Positions 1-12,456 of a DNA stretch of 64,000 nucleotides are shown here, one piece after another. The stretch spans positions 26,261,660 to 26,325,659 of the forward strand of contig CM063285.1 of NCBI GenBank assembly GCA_032173965.1, in the 5' to 3' direction. The notes under the pieces were generated by a model, which was given only the letters and a program-made list of their open reading frames with translations, did no database searches and was not told where the DNA came from. The position numbers were made by a program, and so were the translations under genes. The stretch is from Sitta carolinensis (Eukaryota; Chordata; Aves; Passeriformes; Sittidae). The stretch's first letter is position 1, and each line of letters begins with the position of its first letter.

Positions 1-3000
1 GCTTTGCTCTTGTCAGAACATCATCAGCTACTGAGGCATTATACACTTGAATGAGAAAAAGTGGAGGGTGTGGGGAGAAGAGAGATAAAAAAACAATTGC
101 AAACTGGCCGTATAATTCTTGGAACATCTGTTTTGATGTAGTGTCTGCCAATATGCCAGGTTTTAATTTGGGGATCTGGCCAGTCTAAAAGTACTAATTG
201 GTGTGCAGTTTTTCACTGAGCATTAGGCACGGTAAGAGGCATGATTAAGATGCTAACTTGCATGAGCAGTTTCTCCTCTGTTTTTTTGGATCATATTCAG
301 CTGCTTTCCCTAGAAAAAGAATTTACTAGGTATCCCATTCTGGATTTAGATATTTATGTATATGAGTTGCTTCAAAGTTGAAACAGACCTCAGTCTTAGT
401 TTTTTGAGATGCATTATGAAGGCCATTTAGCCACATATGTTAAATGGTGAAATATGTGAAATATGTGAAATCTTTTCCTGGAAAGATCTATGTATTTGTA
501 CAGAAAGGTGTGCTGTTACAGTTTTATGATACATGGACCACAATTCACACAAAACAAATCTTCTTTAACAATAGGTAGATGACCCCAGATCCTGTTTAAT
601 TACTTTTTTGGATATGTGTCATTCTGTCTGCCCATGGACCAAACTTTCAAAAATGCAGTAAAAATGCCACTAAATAACTGTAGGGTTTCTGTTTCTAAGG
701 GTCGGATTTCTAAAGATATGTAGGTGCCTTAATCTAAATCTTGTCTTTCTTTTAGTTCCTAAGTTACTCAAACACTGAAAATTTCATGCCTCTGGATAAA
801 AAGAAGAGCTTGAAGACATGAAGAAGCACAAAGTAATCCTTATGAACAGAACTGTAGTAAATTGCCATGTGAAAGATTACTAAATAAAGGTAAGAATACA
901 AAATTGTCTATACTGCTATGGTGTAACGTTCTTTAGGCCAGCTGCTGCTCCTAATACACTTATCAGATTGTTTCAACAAATTTAGCTACATCTCCTCTGC
1001 CACTGCCTTTAATAAATTTTTTTTTTTAGTATCTTTCTCTCTTGCTGTCTCTGATGTTACAACCTGACACCTAAAAAATGCATGACATTCTGTTATACCT
1101 ATGTTGATGCTATTCATACAGGATGCAACACTGTATTCAGGGGTAACAGTACATTAAATTTTAAGTGTGCAATTGTTAATCATCTCCCTTCCTTCCTCAC
1201 CCTACATATGTTCTCAAGATATTTTCTAGATTTACCCACAAACAATACCATTTCCATTCAGCATGAAATACAGCTATTGTACTCAATTCTTTTCCTTAAA
1301 ACTGCTGTTCCTGGCTTAATACCCTGTAATTTTGCCATTTTAAAATGCATTTGAATCTTTCCTCATAATTTCCTTCTTCTTAATGCTTTTTATGCCTTTT
1401 CTTAGGATTTTTCCCAAACCACTGTAACATTGTTTTGTACTGTAAGCTTGTGATGCTAAGTCCAGCTATCAGTATCAGACTTTTTCATACAATATCCATC
1501 ATTTTCATCTATCACATTTTTTGCCTGTTTCCATACCAGAGATCATTCTGCACTTTCATCTCATGGTTCTTCCCTGAGGCTCTTCTTTGATGCCACAAAG
1601 AAATCAGCCAGCTAATAATGACAGCAGCTACAATTTTCTATAAGGATTGCATTTGTTTTCTTTTTGTTTTTTAAAAAGCTCATCCCTTTACCTCTTGGAA
1701 GATGGCTTTGTCATAATGGTTTTTCATTCATATTTGTTATTTTTTCTCTTGTGTCTAGAAAATGCTACTTACAAAACTTCATATATGTTAAAACATACAA
1801 TAGAAAGAAGGACTAACATGCAAGTATTCTTTCAATGGAATGGGGCATATTATCCTTAGATAAATTTTTCTCAGACCCGAAACCTCTTCCATCTCTCTCT
1901 TCCATACACAACTACCGATCACTGGTAAATGCCATAAAGCATTCTGAAACTCTCTCTAAACATCTGTACAACTTGCAGATGAAGGCATCACTTTCTGACT
2001 ATCAAATACCTTTCAGTTTTGGGATGAATCTCAAAGAATGAAAATGAATTCTTGAAACAAATTGGGAAGGTGATTCTTAAGTATCTAAATAACACTGATG
2101 AAAATAGTTGCTTGTACAGTGACTCTGAAGTTGCTATCCTAAATAAATGCCAACTATATAATTGTTTTCCCTTCCAGCTGGCAGGGGAGCCACAGGGATA
2201 TTGCCAGAAATAATGGCTAATTATTATAGACAAAGATACATTTTATATTAAAAAAAACCAAAACAAAACAAAAGCAACTGAACCTTTTGTTCTCTAGAAA
2301 ATGATTGTCATCATTAGGGAGTATAAGTGTTTATTTCTATGTGATAATATAATTCAACTAATATAGATTGTAATTGTTTTGAAAAAAGAGGAGAAAAATA
2401 ATCTCAAGTCAGCTTTGTTGGTGGGTGGGGAAATATAAACCCTGAATTGAACTTAATTGTTATTACAGATGAATGATATGGGACTCATTTGTACATGATT
2501 TGTTTTCTTCTGTTAGTTATGTCTTACCCTGCATTATACATTTGAGCCCAGGTGTTATGACTTAATTTTCATGCTGCCCATACTGTCTGTATTGCCATTA
2601 AATAGAGTCACCAAATGCCCATGTAACTATTAGTAAGTCATAGATTTAACACTGGTTTAGCTTTAATATTCACCCACTTTTCCTGTGCTTCTCTTTTGTC
2701 TTTTAGATAGTCCACCTGGAAGCAGTACTTTTGCAAGAAATGTTTTACTTGCATATGAGGAATATAATCCCCCACATTTTTAATACCTTTATTTTTCTTT
2801 GAATGGGTAAAAGTTTCTTTTTCACTTTTTCTCTAGGATTTTGAAATGGACTGTAAAGAATAATATTGTAGAAAAATAATTTATGTTCTGATTTTTTAAA
2901 GTCTTTCCCAACGCTGCCTTACTTTTAGGAGGAAACACTTGGCCTTGCTGGACTACTTTAGTTTAATAGAAATCGAGATTGGTGTGGCTGAGATATTTAA

Positions 3001-4308
3001 GAGTTACTTCTGTAAGATCAAGTAAGTTGTTACAGAGACTTTTGGGTGCTGAGCACAGCAGAAGGGCCAAATATACTGGAAGTGTTGGTTTCTACTATAT
3101 TAAAGCAAATTAAATGAATGATGAAGATTGAAATACTCTTCCATACACTTTGCATTTTGTGCGTAGAAGACTATGTTGTTCATTTTAGGCATTTTTGAGC
3201 TGATAAGGACTCAATCACATTCAGAGAATAATTTCTATGATTTTAATATAATCCATTGTACTTTTATTGGCCTAAGTCATTAAAATACACAGCAACAAAA
3301 ACAAAAGTGTACCTTTCAGGAGCATATATGTATACATCATAAAGTTTTGTGGTTTTTCTAATATCATAGTTCTTGTAGCAAGTTCCTGGAGCCTTACAGT
3401 TAATCTGTAAATGAATTTCCCTTTGTGCATAAGTACGATATACACACTGAACGGAACTGGAACAAACGGGCACTTCATTCCACAGTGGGAATAAAATACT
3501 TTTCCTGATCGCATATTTCCCAAGATCTAAGCAAATTAGAGGAATAAAGGCCATTAAGTAAAATTAGATTTTATGCTATTTAACAGGTGTTTTGGTCTAT
3601 TTTACCCTAAGGGTAGATCACAGTGCAGTCCAAAAAGTTAATTGTTTGATAATTTTACAGTTTGTACATTTATTTCTAGCAGTTTAGCCTATAGTATAGT
3701 TCTGTTAAACTTCTGTCACTTATTTTTGGACCTATTCTTTCTGTAATACACCAAAGAATTATAAAGAACAATAGCTTAACTTTATTTTGAGAGTATTTGC
3801 ATTTGATATTGTTGGAAACACTGGATAAACCATCTGAGAAACAGAACTGAAATCAGGAGCTGTTGTAACAAATTTATATTCCTTAGGGTGTTACTGGAAA
3901 AGGAAAAACAGGTCCCTGCTCATTTTCAATATAAATTTTCCTGAAAGACTGAGAATCACAAATGGAATAAATTGCTTCATGCTGCAGTATATATCTCCTG
4001 AAAATCCTGCTGAAGGAAAGCAGATGGACCTGTTAGTGTAGAGCTATATGTTTAGCCCCCCAAAATTTGCAGATGTCTTCCACAGTGCAATGGTCTGATA
4101 TGAAAAATATCACAAACCCCATGACAACCACCACCCAAATGAAACAAAAAACCACCTCACTGAATAAATATAAAAGTGCCATTCAGTGGTCTATAGGAGA
4201 GGATCTAGCTTTCTGTCTCCCACCCATAAAATATGTGCCCCAAATATATAATAAATATTATATTTAAAGAGAATAAAAACAGAAGAACAAACTAAAACCA
4301 TTGGAGCA
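1..4308. other. AT-rich noncoding stretch, no gene seen
   Basis: Unique-looking AT-rich sequence. The open frames are all under 100 codons, lie on both strands, and have a composition expected from chance. I saw no splice-bounded coding block, no named repeat family and no structured RNA. A small direct triplication of a GAAATATGT-type unit occurs near 447-470. It is probably intergenic or intronic spacer. Confidence 0.6.
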
Positions 4309-4310
4309 AT

Positions 4311-4361
<51 letters not shown>

Positions 4362-4377
4362 TTTTTTTTTTTTTTTT
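4309..4377. repeat. (TA)n microsatellite followed by T16
   Basis: An alternating TA tract with two AA/TT phase breaks runs from 4309 to about 4361 and passes directly into 16 T residues (4362-4377). It is a simple-sequence locus and likely length-polymorphic. The junction of a dinucleotide tract with a T homopolymer is typical of slippage growth. Confidence 0.95.
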
Positions 4378-7300
4378 CATAGCAACTTGGAAACCCACTT
4401 ACATAACTAAAAATAAGTTTCTTTTCTTTTTGAAATGGGGTCACTGAAAATTTCTCTGTAGCATTAGCAGTTAATCAGGTAAATACTGTATAAATATCCA
4501 CACCACAAATCTACTGAAATTCTGTTTCTCATATAATAGTAGTAAGCAAATTTGTGCAGAAATGAAAATAACCCATAACCTGGTGCCCCATGATCTGAAC
4601 ATTTATGCTGTTCTTTTCCATTCAGCCCTGTGAAGGAGTTCTGATCTCTTATCTCCTGGCAGAAGCCTTTGAAGGGATTTCTTCCCCTCTCCTGCCCCAT
4701 CCTTTCACAAAAGTATTGAGTCAGAATTGTCTGCTTGTCTGTCAGTGTCTCCCTAAGGTAAAATGTCTAAAAAATATTGAGGGAAGATGCTAACATTTGG
4801 AAAGGACAGTTCTGTTTCTGAGAATATTTCTGGTTTAGATACTTTCTGAATAATTTTATAAATCTTCAGTTGTTGAGCATTTACAGCTGAAAGAACATAA
4901 AAACAAAATTTCATAAGGAATAGAAAGTAACCTACAAATTCTCATAAGTACAATGCAAGACTAATATGAAAAAAAAAAACATTTGATTTTTATGAAACTT
5001 CAAGTTAGTTCTTCAACTTATGAAAATAAAAAGTATTAAAATAATTTTTTGCTTTGGCTTGGTTTTTGTTTTGTTGGTTTTTTTTTCTTTCTAAAAACTC
5101 ATAGATTAATCTGTTTTCTCTAATTGTTATCTATGTATTGCATATATGTTTGCACAATAAATATGCCTTGCATTGTACACGAGAAGATAAAGTGAATGAT
5201 GATGAAGCGGTGGCATTATTTTCCTTTAAAAATGGTAATAATACCCTTTCTGATTAGAATACTTTTCAATTCACTGAATTGATTTGTTTGTTTGAGGAAA
5301 GTAGGTTTTATGAGCTAATTGACAGTTCAATTTTAATAAATTACTTTGCAAACTATCTAATAATGTTTATTCTAATTATATCTACTATTATTGTTGCAGG
5401 TAATAGTTTTCCAGTCTTTACTTTTATTTAATAAATGGATCTTTCGGTTTTGCAGCAAGTTTCAACACTTAGAGTTATTTCAGACAGACTGCACATCTTT
5501 CCTTTCTGATACTTACTTTTCATCGTGTCAGTATGTTGTGCAAAATGAAATGGGTCTATGCCAATAATAAATATATGGGTATGAACTCTTATTCTAATTG
5601 TAATATAATTTATATTTTGTATGAAATTTTGAGTATTTATTTCATCTTTCATGTGACTTAAGTCCCAAGGTCTTTGACCTTAGCCTCAGAACTCAAGTAT
5701 AGTTTTGAATTCTCAGAAATGCCCTGTCCATTATATAACCTCAGTAACAGTGACATAACACTTGAGTCATACATTGTACTTGTGCTGTAAAATCAACAAA
5801 ATATTTCTTGTCCTTTGTGGAACAGATGGGGCAATTTTATGTCTCTCATTTTATCAAACTCCTTTGAACTTAAATTATTGATACCATCAGCTAATACAAA
5901 AATGCAGAAGAAGTGTATTAGATGTGACAGCTCTTTACTACTGGCAGGCGAGTTGTGACCAGCAGAATTCTTTTGTGACAGCCAATAGCACACAACTCAA
6001 GGTTAGTGGGTATTGATGCTTCAGGAGTTATGTACATTCTGAGAACCACTAATATGTTTTTTTTTTTTTCCTTTCTCCTGTCCCATTTATGTTGGGTCTT
6101 TTAAATAGAGTGCCAGTTTACAATTAGATTATGGGATTAAATAAGTCTCAGTAACATTTCTGTATTCATTTTTTCCAACGGAAAATATGCACTTTCATTG
6201 AGAGAATAAAGTAATCTGAAAGACTGAAAACAATATCCATTCTATACAGGCATGAAGTAGAAATAAATACAGCAGACAGAATGTCAGATCATAGAACTTT
6301 AGCCTGATCTATGATGGCATTTGCATTTTATAGATCTCAGTCTGTACTAAATGTGGCCAATTAAGAAAATTCAACTGTAACTTTATTCTCTTCTCCTCAG
6401 CAGTCCTATCCTAATTTTAAAGTAATTGTTGTAACTGAAATAGGAAAAAATTCAAATCTCTGTGCTTTTCAGTTAATTTCAATTTCTTTAAGATGCCCCT
6501 AAAGAATTAAGTATACTTCATCTGGAGAAGAAACATAACTGAAAATCTCTGTTTTGTCATAGTTGAGCCAAAGTTGAGCTTGTGAAGATTTAAAATTGAA
6601 ATCACCACAGTGATTCCTGCTTCATTGACATAGTGCCAACGCAAGCACCATCTTTTAAATGAGATCACTAAGTGTGAGTAAATCTGCAATGCCTAATATG
6701 CCATGTTTACTTTTTGAAGCACGTTCAGAGAGAACTAAAGCAACTGAAGGGAATAAATAAGGGGGAAAGAAGAAACTGCAGCAGAAGAAAGGGTTGGAGT
6801 ATCTAACTATCCTCTCAGCACTTAGAGTTTAGAAAACGTATTATTCTACCTTTGATGAAAGCAACAACTGCTTTATCTTAAATTCTCTATCAGTAGAACT
6901 GCCTATTAATGTTCTATATATACATAGCATATAAGACTGAAACATTGATTTCTAAATTTTAAAGCTGTAATTTTAGGTCAGGTTAATAGCAAATTAGTGG
7001 ATGGGCAAGTGTTCTTTAGCAATTCATGAGCTACTTGCTATGTCCATTTAATAATAACATGCCCTTTGGAAAATCTTTCTAGATAAAAATAAGAGCTGCT
7101 ATGCAAATAATTATTTTTGATTCACTGTAGATATCATGTACAGTATGTGAATGGTCTTGCATTCCTATAATTTAATTTCGTTATATGTTATTTTCTTCTA
7201 CTGCTGTTTTCATATAAAAAAACTGATGTAATATCTTATCTTGACAATCTTCTAACAGTCATGGCCTCTTTCTGTTGGAAAATTCCCATAAACTATTTAA

Positions 7301-8202
7301 GGTGTTTCTATCAAATGGTTATCTAGTAGTTTAAAAAAAAAAATAAAATGGGTCTGCTATGAAATTCCAGCTAACAAAGAGTGCTATTTTTGGAATATAG
7401 TATTTGAATAATGAGAGCAATCATTTGTTTCACAGACTGAATTTTTTATTCTCGGGTTGCATGCTCTAAGAGGGATGATCCATGAACCAAGAAATTATTT
7501 GTATACTGAATCTCTTAGGAAATGTGCAATGCATTTGAGGATCTAAAAAAATAAAACATGAGGTAAACAACGGCAATCCATAAAAGCTTTACCAAGACTT
7601 ATACTTACTTCCACTAACAAGTGAGTAGAGGTATGGCTGAGACAGTTTCTGCAGAAGCCTTCGCTGTGTTCGCAAAGCATGGAGATACCTTTTAATTAGT
7701 TTTTTCCTACATTTGTTTGTATATATCTTTTATTAGATCTTTCCACTTGTTCTTTAAGTCCACTCTTGGAGTGGAAGGAAATATTTTCTGTCTGTTCTAG
7801 TAGAGGCAGAAAATTGCAGACTTCACCAGATGTAGGCTACAGCAGATGAGCACTCAGCGCTTGTAGCTTAAAAACATTTGTGTGTACTCATCATCCACAC
7901 ATCACCCCAACATACACACTGACCTTGCTCAGATATGATTCTATTCATCTTTTGGACAAAACAAAGAAATCACTGTTGCTTGACTTCAGTAGCTCTAAGC
8001 TGGCACCCTTATTTACAGTTATTCTTGTTCTGGGCCTATTTCAGCGACATGAAACTCAGTGATTTTAGACTCAGGAAGACAAGTTTGATTAGTCTGATTA
8101 GTCTGAATCAAGAAGTATTCACCAAGTGAAAAATATCTAGATTCACCTCACTTCCTCGCATACTTGCTGAAAACATCTTTGATAAGTCTGCTCAGATCTC
8201 CT
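4378..8202. other. AT-rich noncoding stretch, no gene seen
   Basis: No reading frame longer than about 80 codons and no recognised repeat. The text just upstream of the CR1 fragment (about 8060-8200) holds a short duplicated TGATTAGTC motif and might be the diverged 5' continuation of that element, but I could not align it with confidence. Confidence 0.55.
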
Positions 8203-8828
8203 TGTTCTGAGCAAGGAAATCCTGGAAAAACTCAAACACAAAAGGTAAGCATACAGAGGATGGAAGTAAGAACAAGAAGCTTGGGAGAAATACGACAAAA
8301 CTGTCAAGCAGCCAGGGATCAGGTTAGGAAAGTTAAGCCCTGTTAGCATTAAATCTGGCCAGGGATGTCAAAGCCAAAAAGAAAAGTATATCAAAAAGAG
8401 GTATGTCAGTGAAGAAAAAAAAAAAAAAAAAAGTAAAGCTAGGGAAAAAGTTCTGTATGCACTCTGGAAGTAAATGGGAGATCAGGTTTTCTGGGACACA
8501 AAGAAGTGAGAGAGCTGGTTACCCAGGACATACAGATAAAAGTACTCAATGACACTTCTCTCTCTTCATGGGCAAGTGATTCAAGTTGGTGGGGGCAAAG
8601 GCAGGCACTGGAAGAGCAAAAAACTCCACATAGTAGGAGAAGATCCAGTTCCAGACCATGCAGGGTAGTCAAAAGTGCACAATTTCACAAGTCCATGGGA
8701 CCTGATGAACTGCATCTTTGGCTTCTGAGAGAACTGGTGGATGAAGCCACTAACCAACACATTTGAGAGGCTATGGCAGATCAGTGAAGTTCCCACTGCC
8801 TAGAAAAAGTGAAACAGTTCCCCAGAAC
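8203..8828 (+). mobile_element. CR1 LINE fragment (ORF2, endonuclease to reverse transcriptase junction)
   Basis: This is a 5'- and 3'-truncated copy of a CR1 non-LTR retrotransposon in sense orientation. It carries a string of typical avian CR1 ORF2 phrases in the right order: GAGCAAGGAAATCCTGG at the left edge, TCAGGTTAGGAAAG and AATCTGGCCAGGGATGTCAA in the middle, CTGGTTACCCAGGACAT later, and the segment encoding KSMGPDELH...LRELVDE near 8680-8740. That last segment matches the conserved KSxGPDgxHpRxLrELadv stretch at the start of the CR1 reverse transcriptase. Frames are broken by indels and by an A18 insertion (8415-8432), so the copy is dead. An 86-codon open piece (8506-8766) is a relic of ORF2, not a host gene. 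The 3' UTR and the terminal 8-bp repeat of CR1 are missing, so the copy was truncated or deleted after insertion. The family call rests on memory of the CR1 consensus, not on an alignment. Confidence 0.88.
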
Positions 8829-11683
8829 TAACATCGGCCCAGCCTATGGCCCATGGCAATCTCTCTGCTGTCTCCCAACTCTCCTTTATTCACTTTATTC
8901 ATGGAAGGGGCAAAGTAAGTGGCACTAGCTTTTATTTCAACTACTACAGCATTTGAAACTGAGGAAAGTAGATATGTGGAGGTAACAGAAAACATAGGAT
9001 TTTACTGGTGTTTATTGGATGTCATTTAAACTAAGTCAGGCAATGACTAGCCTCAAAACAGGCTGATCGAAGCGGTTTGATTTACTGGCCACTATGACTA
9101 GAGAATCTGATGACAGTAGTTTCTGTACTATAAAAAACTGTTTTGAACATTTCAGTTTTGAGTATCACACTGTGCTTTTCATTTCAGGCAGGCATTTTAG
9201 AGACTAACTGCTCATTGTCTTGTGACTTGTGTAATTGCTTGTGCTTGGACAAATGAATTACGAAATAATGCCATTTTCATTTGGCAATTTTTGCACAGCT
9301 ATATATGACAACATAACATTAAAAAAGACATTGAAATGTCAAGCATGCTTATAAAACAAAGGAACAACCTCTCAGTGGAGGGTGTAAGATAGGAACAATT
9401 CTTTAGTGGTACTTTAAGGGAAATACTTTTTAAATGCAGATATACATTTTCCAGGTCTGATATATTCTCCTTTGTGCTCTTAAAATCTATGTAACCTTAA
9501 AATCTTGATGTACTAATGTATCATGTAAGATTTCAAGGCCCTTTTTTTTAAGAAAAAGGAGCATTTCCTTATATCAGGTATTAGGGTATTGACAGTAGTT
9601 TAGAAACTACCTTGTGCCAGCTACTGAACATGAATTTCTAGTTTTGTGTCAGATTGTTTAGTTCAAATGTAAGAATGAACACACTTTATTTAAAATACTA
9701 ATTCCTGCTAGAATCAGGCTCTTAAGGTCTTAAACTCAGAACAAACAATAAATGCAGAAGAATGCAGACAGTCAAGTGTGTGCATATATCAGCATTCTTC
9801 AGGTGCAACCACTAGTCAAATCTACCATACCAATAGTAATAATTGCCACCTCCATTACTTATTCCACTGCCTTCTACGACATTCTTTGTCATTGTAATTT
9901 TTATTTTCTGGACAATGGACAGGTATCAAAAAAAAGAGAATTGCCCAGTGGCACTTCAGTGTACCTCTGAAGCCTGTAAGAGAGCAGAAGGTATGTAAAT
10001 TCAATCCGCTTGTAAACAGATTAAACATTGCTGTCTTAGGTTCAGGTCACTGTATTTAACACTTTTTCAAGAATCCTGTTATTGAGCTGGGTTCATCAAA
10101 TGAGACATATGCACAACACAGCTGGGACTGACTGACTGAGCACAGATGTGTGTCTACTAAATTGTTTGTGACAGCGACTGTAGTTAATTGTGATGGGTGA
10201 CAGGTACGTTGGAGGCCAGTCAACTCAGTGAACTGTTGATGAGAGTGGTATGAGACATGGTATATATTAACAGCAAGTGGAAAATTTATGTCACCCATGA
10301 CTGAAAATTCAAATCAAGTGCAGACAAATAAAGCAGACTGGAGCTGTTCATAACCCTTTTCCTTGCTTCTGCTTTCTTGCTGTCCTTAATATTAGAAATA
10401 TGTCATAATGTTTATTTTTCATAAACATAGAAATGTTTGCTATAGAAGTTGCAACTTTTTCACTGGAACCATCATTATTATTGCTGGTGCTATTATTATT
10501 ATTATTATTATCTGAAGAAAAAAAAGAAACTGCTTTGGTTCAACCCACACAATTTCTTCCCAGAATTTCATTTACGAACTCAATCAATACTTAATTTATT
10601 TACACTTTATCTGTGTCTGCTTCCTTAGACTAAGTCTTTGTGCATTTTTTTTCTTCTCCTTACTACCAATTCTCCCTTATTAATGTAGTGAAACATCAAA
10701 TGAACTTTTTCTTTCCTGTTGTAAAGTAAAAGCTGTGCAACAATCGCATTTCATTTTTCTAAGACTGAATTTGGAGACCTTGAGATAGGATAGTAGTCAT
10801 AGATGATTCAGAGAGAACCAAATATGATAGATTTGGAGAAGCTCTGAAAGAAGACCTGTTAAACACTATTATCAGCAACATAAGGTTGTGTTAACTGTGC
10901 TTAGGACTTAGACACTGGATGAAGCAGAGCTGTCAGACCCATTTTGGGGGACAGAAACATTTTGACTCAGGTTTCTTTCCTTTTTGTATAACCTGAGTGG
11001 CACAGAAGTCACTTCGAGGTTTCCAAACTTAACGCTCTACAGATCCCATAGCATGCCCTCTGTTAGTCTACCATACCACTGAAATTTAACTTTATTCTGT
11101 CACTATCTGAAGCTAACCCTCCATTTATAAATTAATGTTACAAAATCTGTAGCTAACTGGTAAGAGGGCTACGAATGTGAAATGCTCAGCAGAAAGGATG
11201 GGCACAAATAGAAAAAGTTGTCTCTATTTAGTTGCATAAATGACTATATAACTATTTTCTTTCTTCTAAGCCCCTACAATTCCTGAAAACAAACTGGGTA
11301 TTCTACCAAGAGAATGTGGGATTATACCAGTCTGCAGAATTTTTATGTGCGCTAGATAGATATTTAAATCTCTCATGCATGTTTCCTTCCCTCATATGAT
11401 TTCTGCTTAAATAGATTTTCTGTAGGACTATCTTGGGAATCCAACCCTTATTTCCATTTAAGGTAACACGAATCTCACACCGCTGTTTCTCTGCTCCTAG
11501 ACTCACACTGTGAGCAACATCCCTTTCTCCCCTTTCTGTACCAGAACTTTCAAGGACTCCTATGGCTACTGATTTCTCAAAAATTCATCCAGATTCATGA
11601 TTAACATGGCATTGTAGTGGGGTGAATTTCTAGTTTTGGTAGTATTCCTCTGTGTCAGCTTAGTAACAATCATTATTCATGTG
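8829..11683. other. AT-rich noncoding stretch between CR1 and solo LTR
   Basis: Unique-looking sequence. Short open frames (60-80 codons) occur on both strands without recognisable domains. The segment around 10056-10298 is less AT-rich and has an 80-codon minus-strand frame that I cannot assign. It contains one ATT microsatellite, listed separately. Confidence 0.55.
10491..10511. repeat. (ATT)n microsatellite
   Basis: Seven consecutive ATT units, preceded by an interrupted group of the same triplet near 10474-10482. It is a simple repeat with no coding context. Confidence 0.9.
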
Positions 11684-11689
11684 GTCTTC
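11684..11689. repeat. Target-site duplication, left copy (GTCTTC)
   Basis: The hexamer GTCTTC directly precedes the TG that opens the LTR and is repeated exactly after the terminal CA (12451-12456). A 6-bp duplication is what alpharetrovirus-like and ERVK-type integrases produce. ERVL elements give 5 bp and gammaretroviral elements 4 bp. Confidence 0.85.
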
Positions 11690-11889
11690 TGACGCGTTAG
11701 CCGGAGCCCAGGCTGGCTCTCGGCACACCGGCACCGAGCCAGGTGTGGGGATCAGCTGAGGCGGGGTTTGTGCTCTCAGCTGAACCTTAGGAGCAAAGGT
11801 TCCTAAACACGGACAGTCTCACCGCATCCAGGGCTCAGGCAAAGAAGAAAGAGAGAGGCTCTCCAAGGCTGAAGTTCCAACCGGGATGC

Positions 11890-11895
11890 TCTATT
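11890..11895 (-). terminator. Degenerate LTR poly(A) signal (AATAGA)
   Basis: In element orientation AATAGA lies about 80 bases downstream of the TATA box, where the R-region poly(A) signal is expected. One base differs from AATAAA, so function is uncertain. Confidence 0.45.
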
Positions 11896-11971
11896 AGGGT
11901 TGAAGAGTACAAAGCCACTGGGCCGAAACGGACAGACACAAAGAAAGCCACGCATAGCTTTGTGCACAGGA

Positions 11972-11978
11972 TTTTATA
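11972..11978 (-). promoter_or_regulatory. LTR TATA box
   Basis: On the minus strand the sequence reads GTATAAAATCC, a good TATA box for the LTR promoter at the U3/R border. A start would be expected about 25-30 bases further on, near 11945. In a solo LTR this could still drive antisense transcripts into the 11.6 kb flank. Activity is inferred, not shown. Confidence 0.6.
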
Positions 11979-12450
11979 CGGGTACGAAACACGGGGCAGG
12001 TGCAACACATTATCCGATGGGGTTAAGTTGGGGTGGAGTTGAAGGGTTGGGTCACAGGTCTCGGGACAAATCAGGGTAAGATGGAGGAGGGAAGGGGTCA
12101 CGGGTTTGGTTCTGGGGAGGATTGACACAGAAGGAGCTGGAACAGAGGTGGAACGAGGGGTGGGCAACTGAGATTGATAGGGAAGGGACTGGAACATCGG
12201 CGGGAAAAGCCATAGAGGGAAACGGGGAAGGTACAACTTCGGGAATAAATCAATTTGGGAATGCACATAGGGGCGCAGGCTCCGGCAGGCAGCAGGACAG
12301 CCACGATGGCCAGCAGGGCACAGCCACCCGCACACAGCACAGTATTCACCTGCCCGGAGCGGGAGGGGAGAGGGAGGCGGGGGTGGGGGCGGTGGCAGCC
12401 GCGGGGGGCAACGCCAGAGCAAAAAACTAAGACAAACGTAAGTTGCAACA

Positions 12451-12456
12451 GTCTTC
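12451..12456. repeat. Target-site duplication, right copy (GTCTTC)
   Basis: Exact copy of the hexamer at 11684-11689, directly abutting the terminal CA of the solo LTR. The flanking duplication shows insertion by integrase and that neither edge has since been deleted. Confidence 0.85.

Larger units (their letters stand above)
11690..12450 (-). mobile_element. Solo LTR of an endogenous retrovirus (ERVK/alpharetrovirus-like), minus orientation
   Basis: This 761-bp unit starts TGACGCG and ends TTGCAACA on the plus strand. Read as the element it runs TGTTGCAAC...GCGTCA, so both ends carry the canonical TG...CA. It is flanked by a perfect 6-bp direct repeat GTCTTC. It stands out by a sharp rise in GC and CpG against AT-rich flanks. 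In element orientation there is a GC- and pyrimidine-rich U3, a TATAAAA box (11972-11978), an AATAGA hexamer about 80 bases further on (11890-11895) that would serve as a degenerate poly(A) signal, and a U5 of about 200 bases. No gag, pol or env text is found on either side, so two LTRs have recombined and left one. The 195- and 116-codon minus-strand frames inside it cross U3, R and U5 and look like by-products of GC richness. The intact duplication and retained CpGs suggest a fairly young insertion. The boundaries are seen directly; the family assignment is inferred from duplication size and general look. Confidence 0.85.

Noticed and set aside
10056..10298. 80-codon minus-strand frame with a cysteine cluster
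   Set aside because: No recognisable family, no start or splice context; could be an old repeat relic but no consensus words match.
11835..12422. 195-codon minus-strand open frame, the longest in the window
   Set aside because: It lies wholly inside the solo LTR and crosses its U3, TATA box, R and U5. It is proline-rich because the DNA is GC- and pyrimidine-rich, and it has no recognisable domain.
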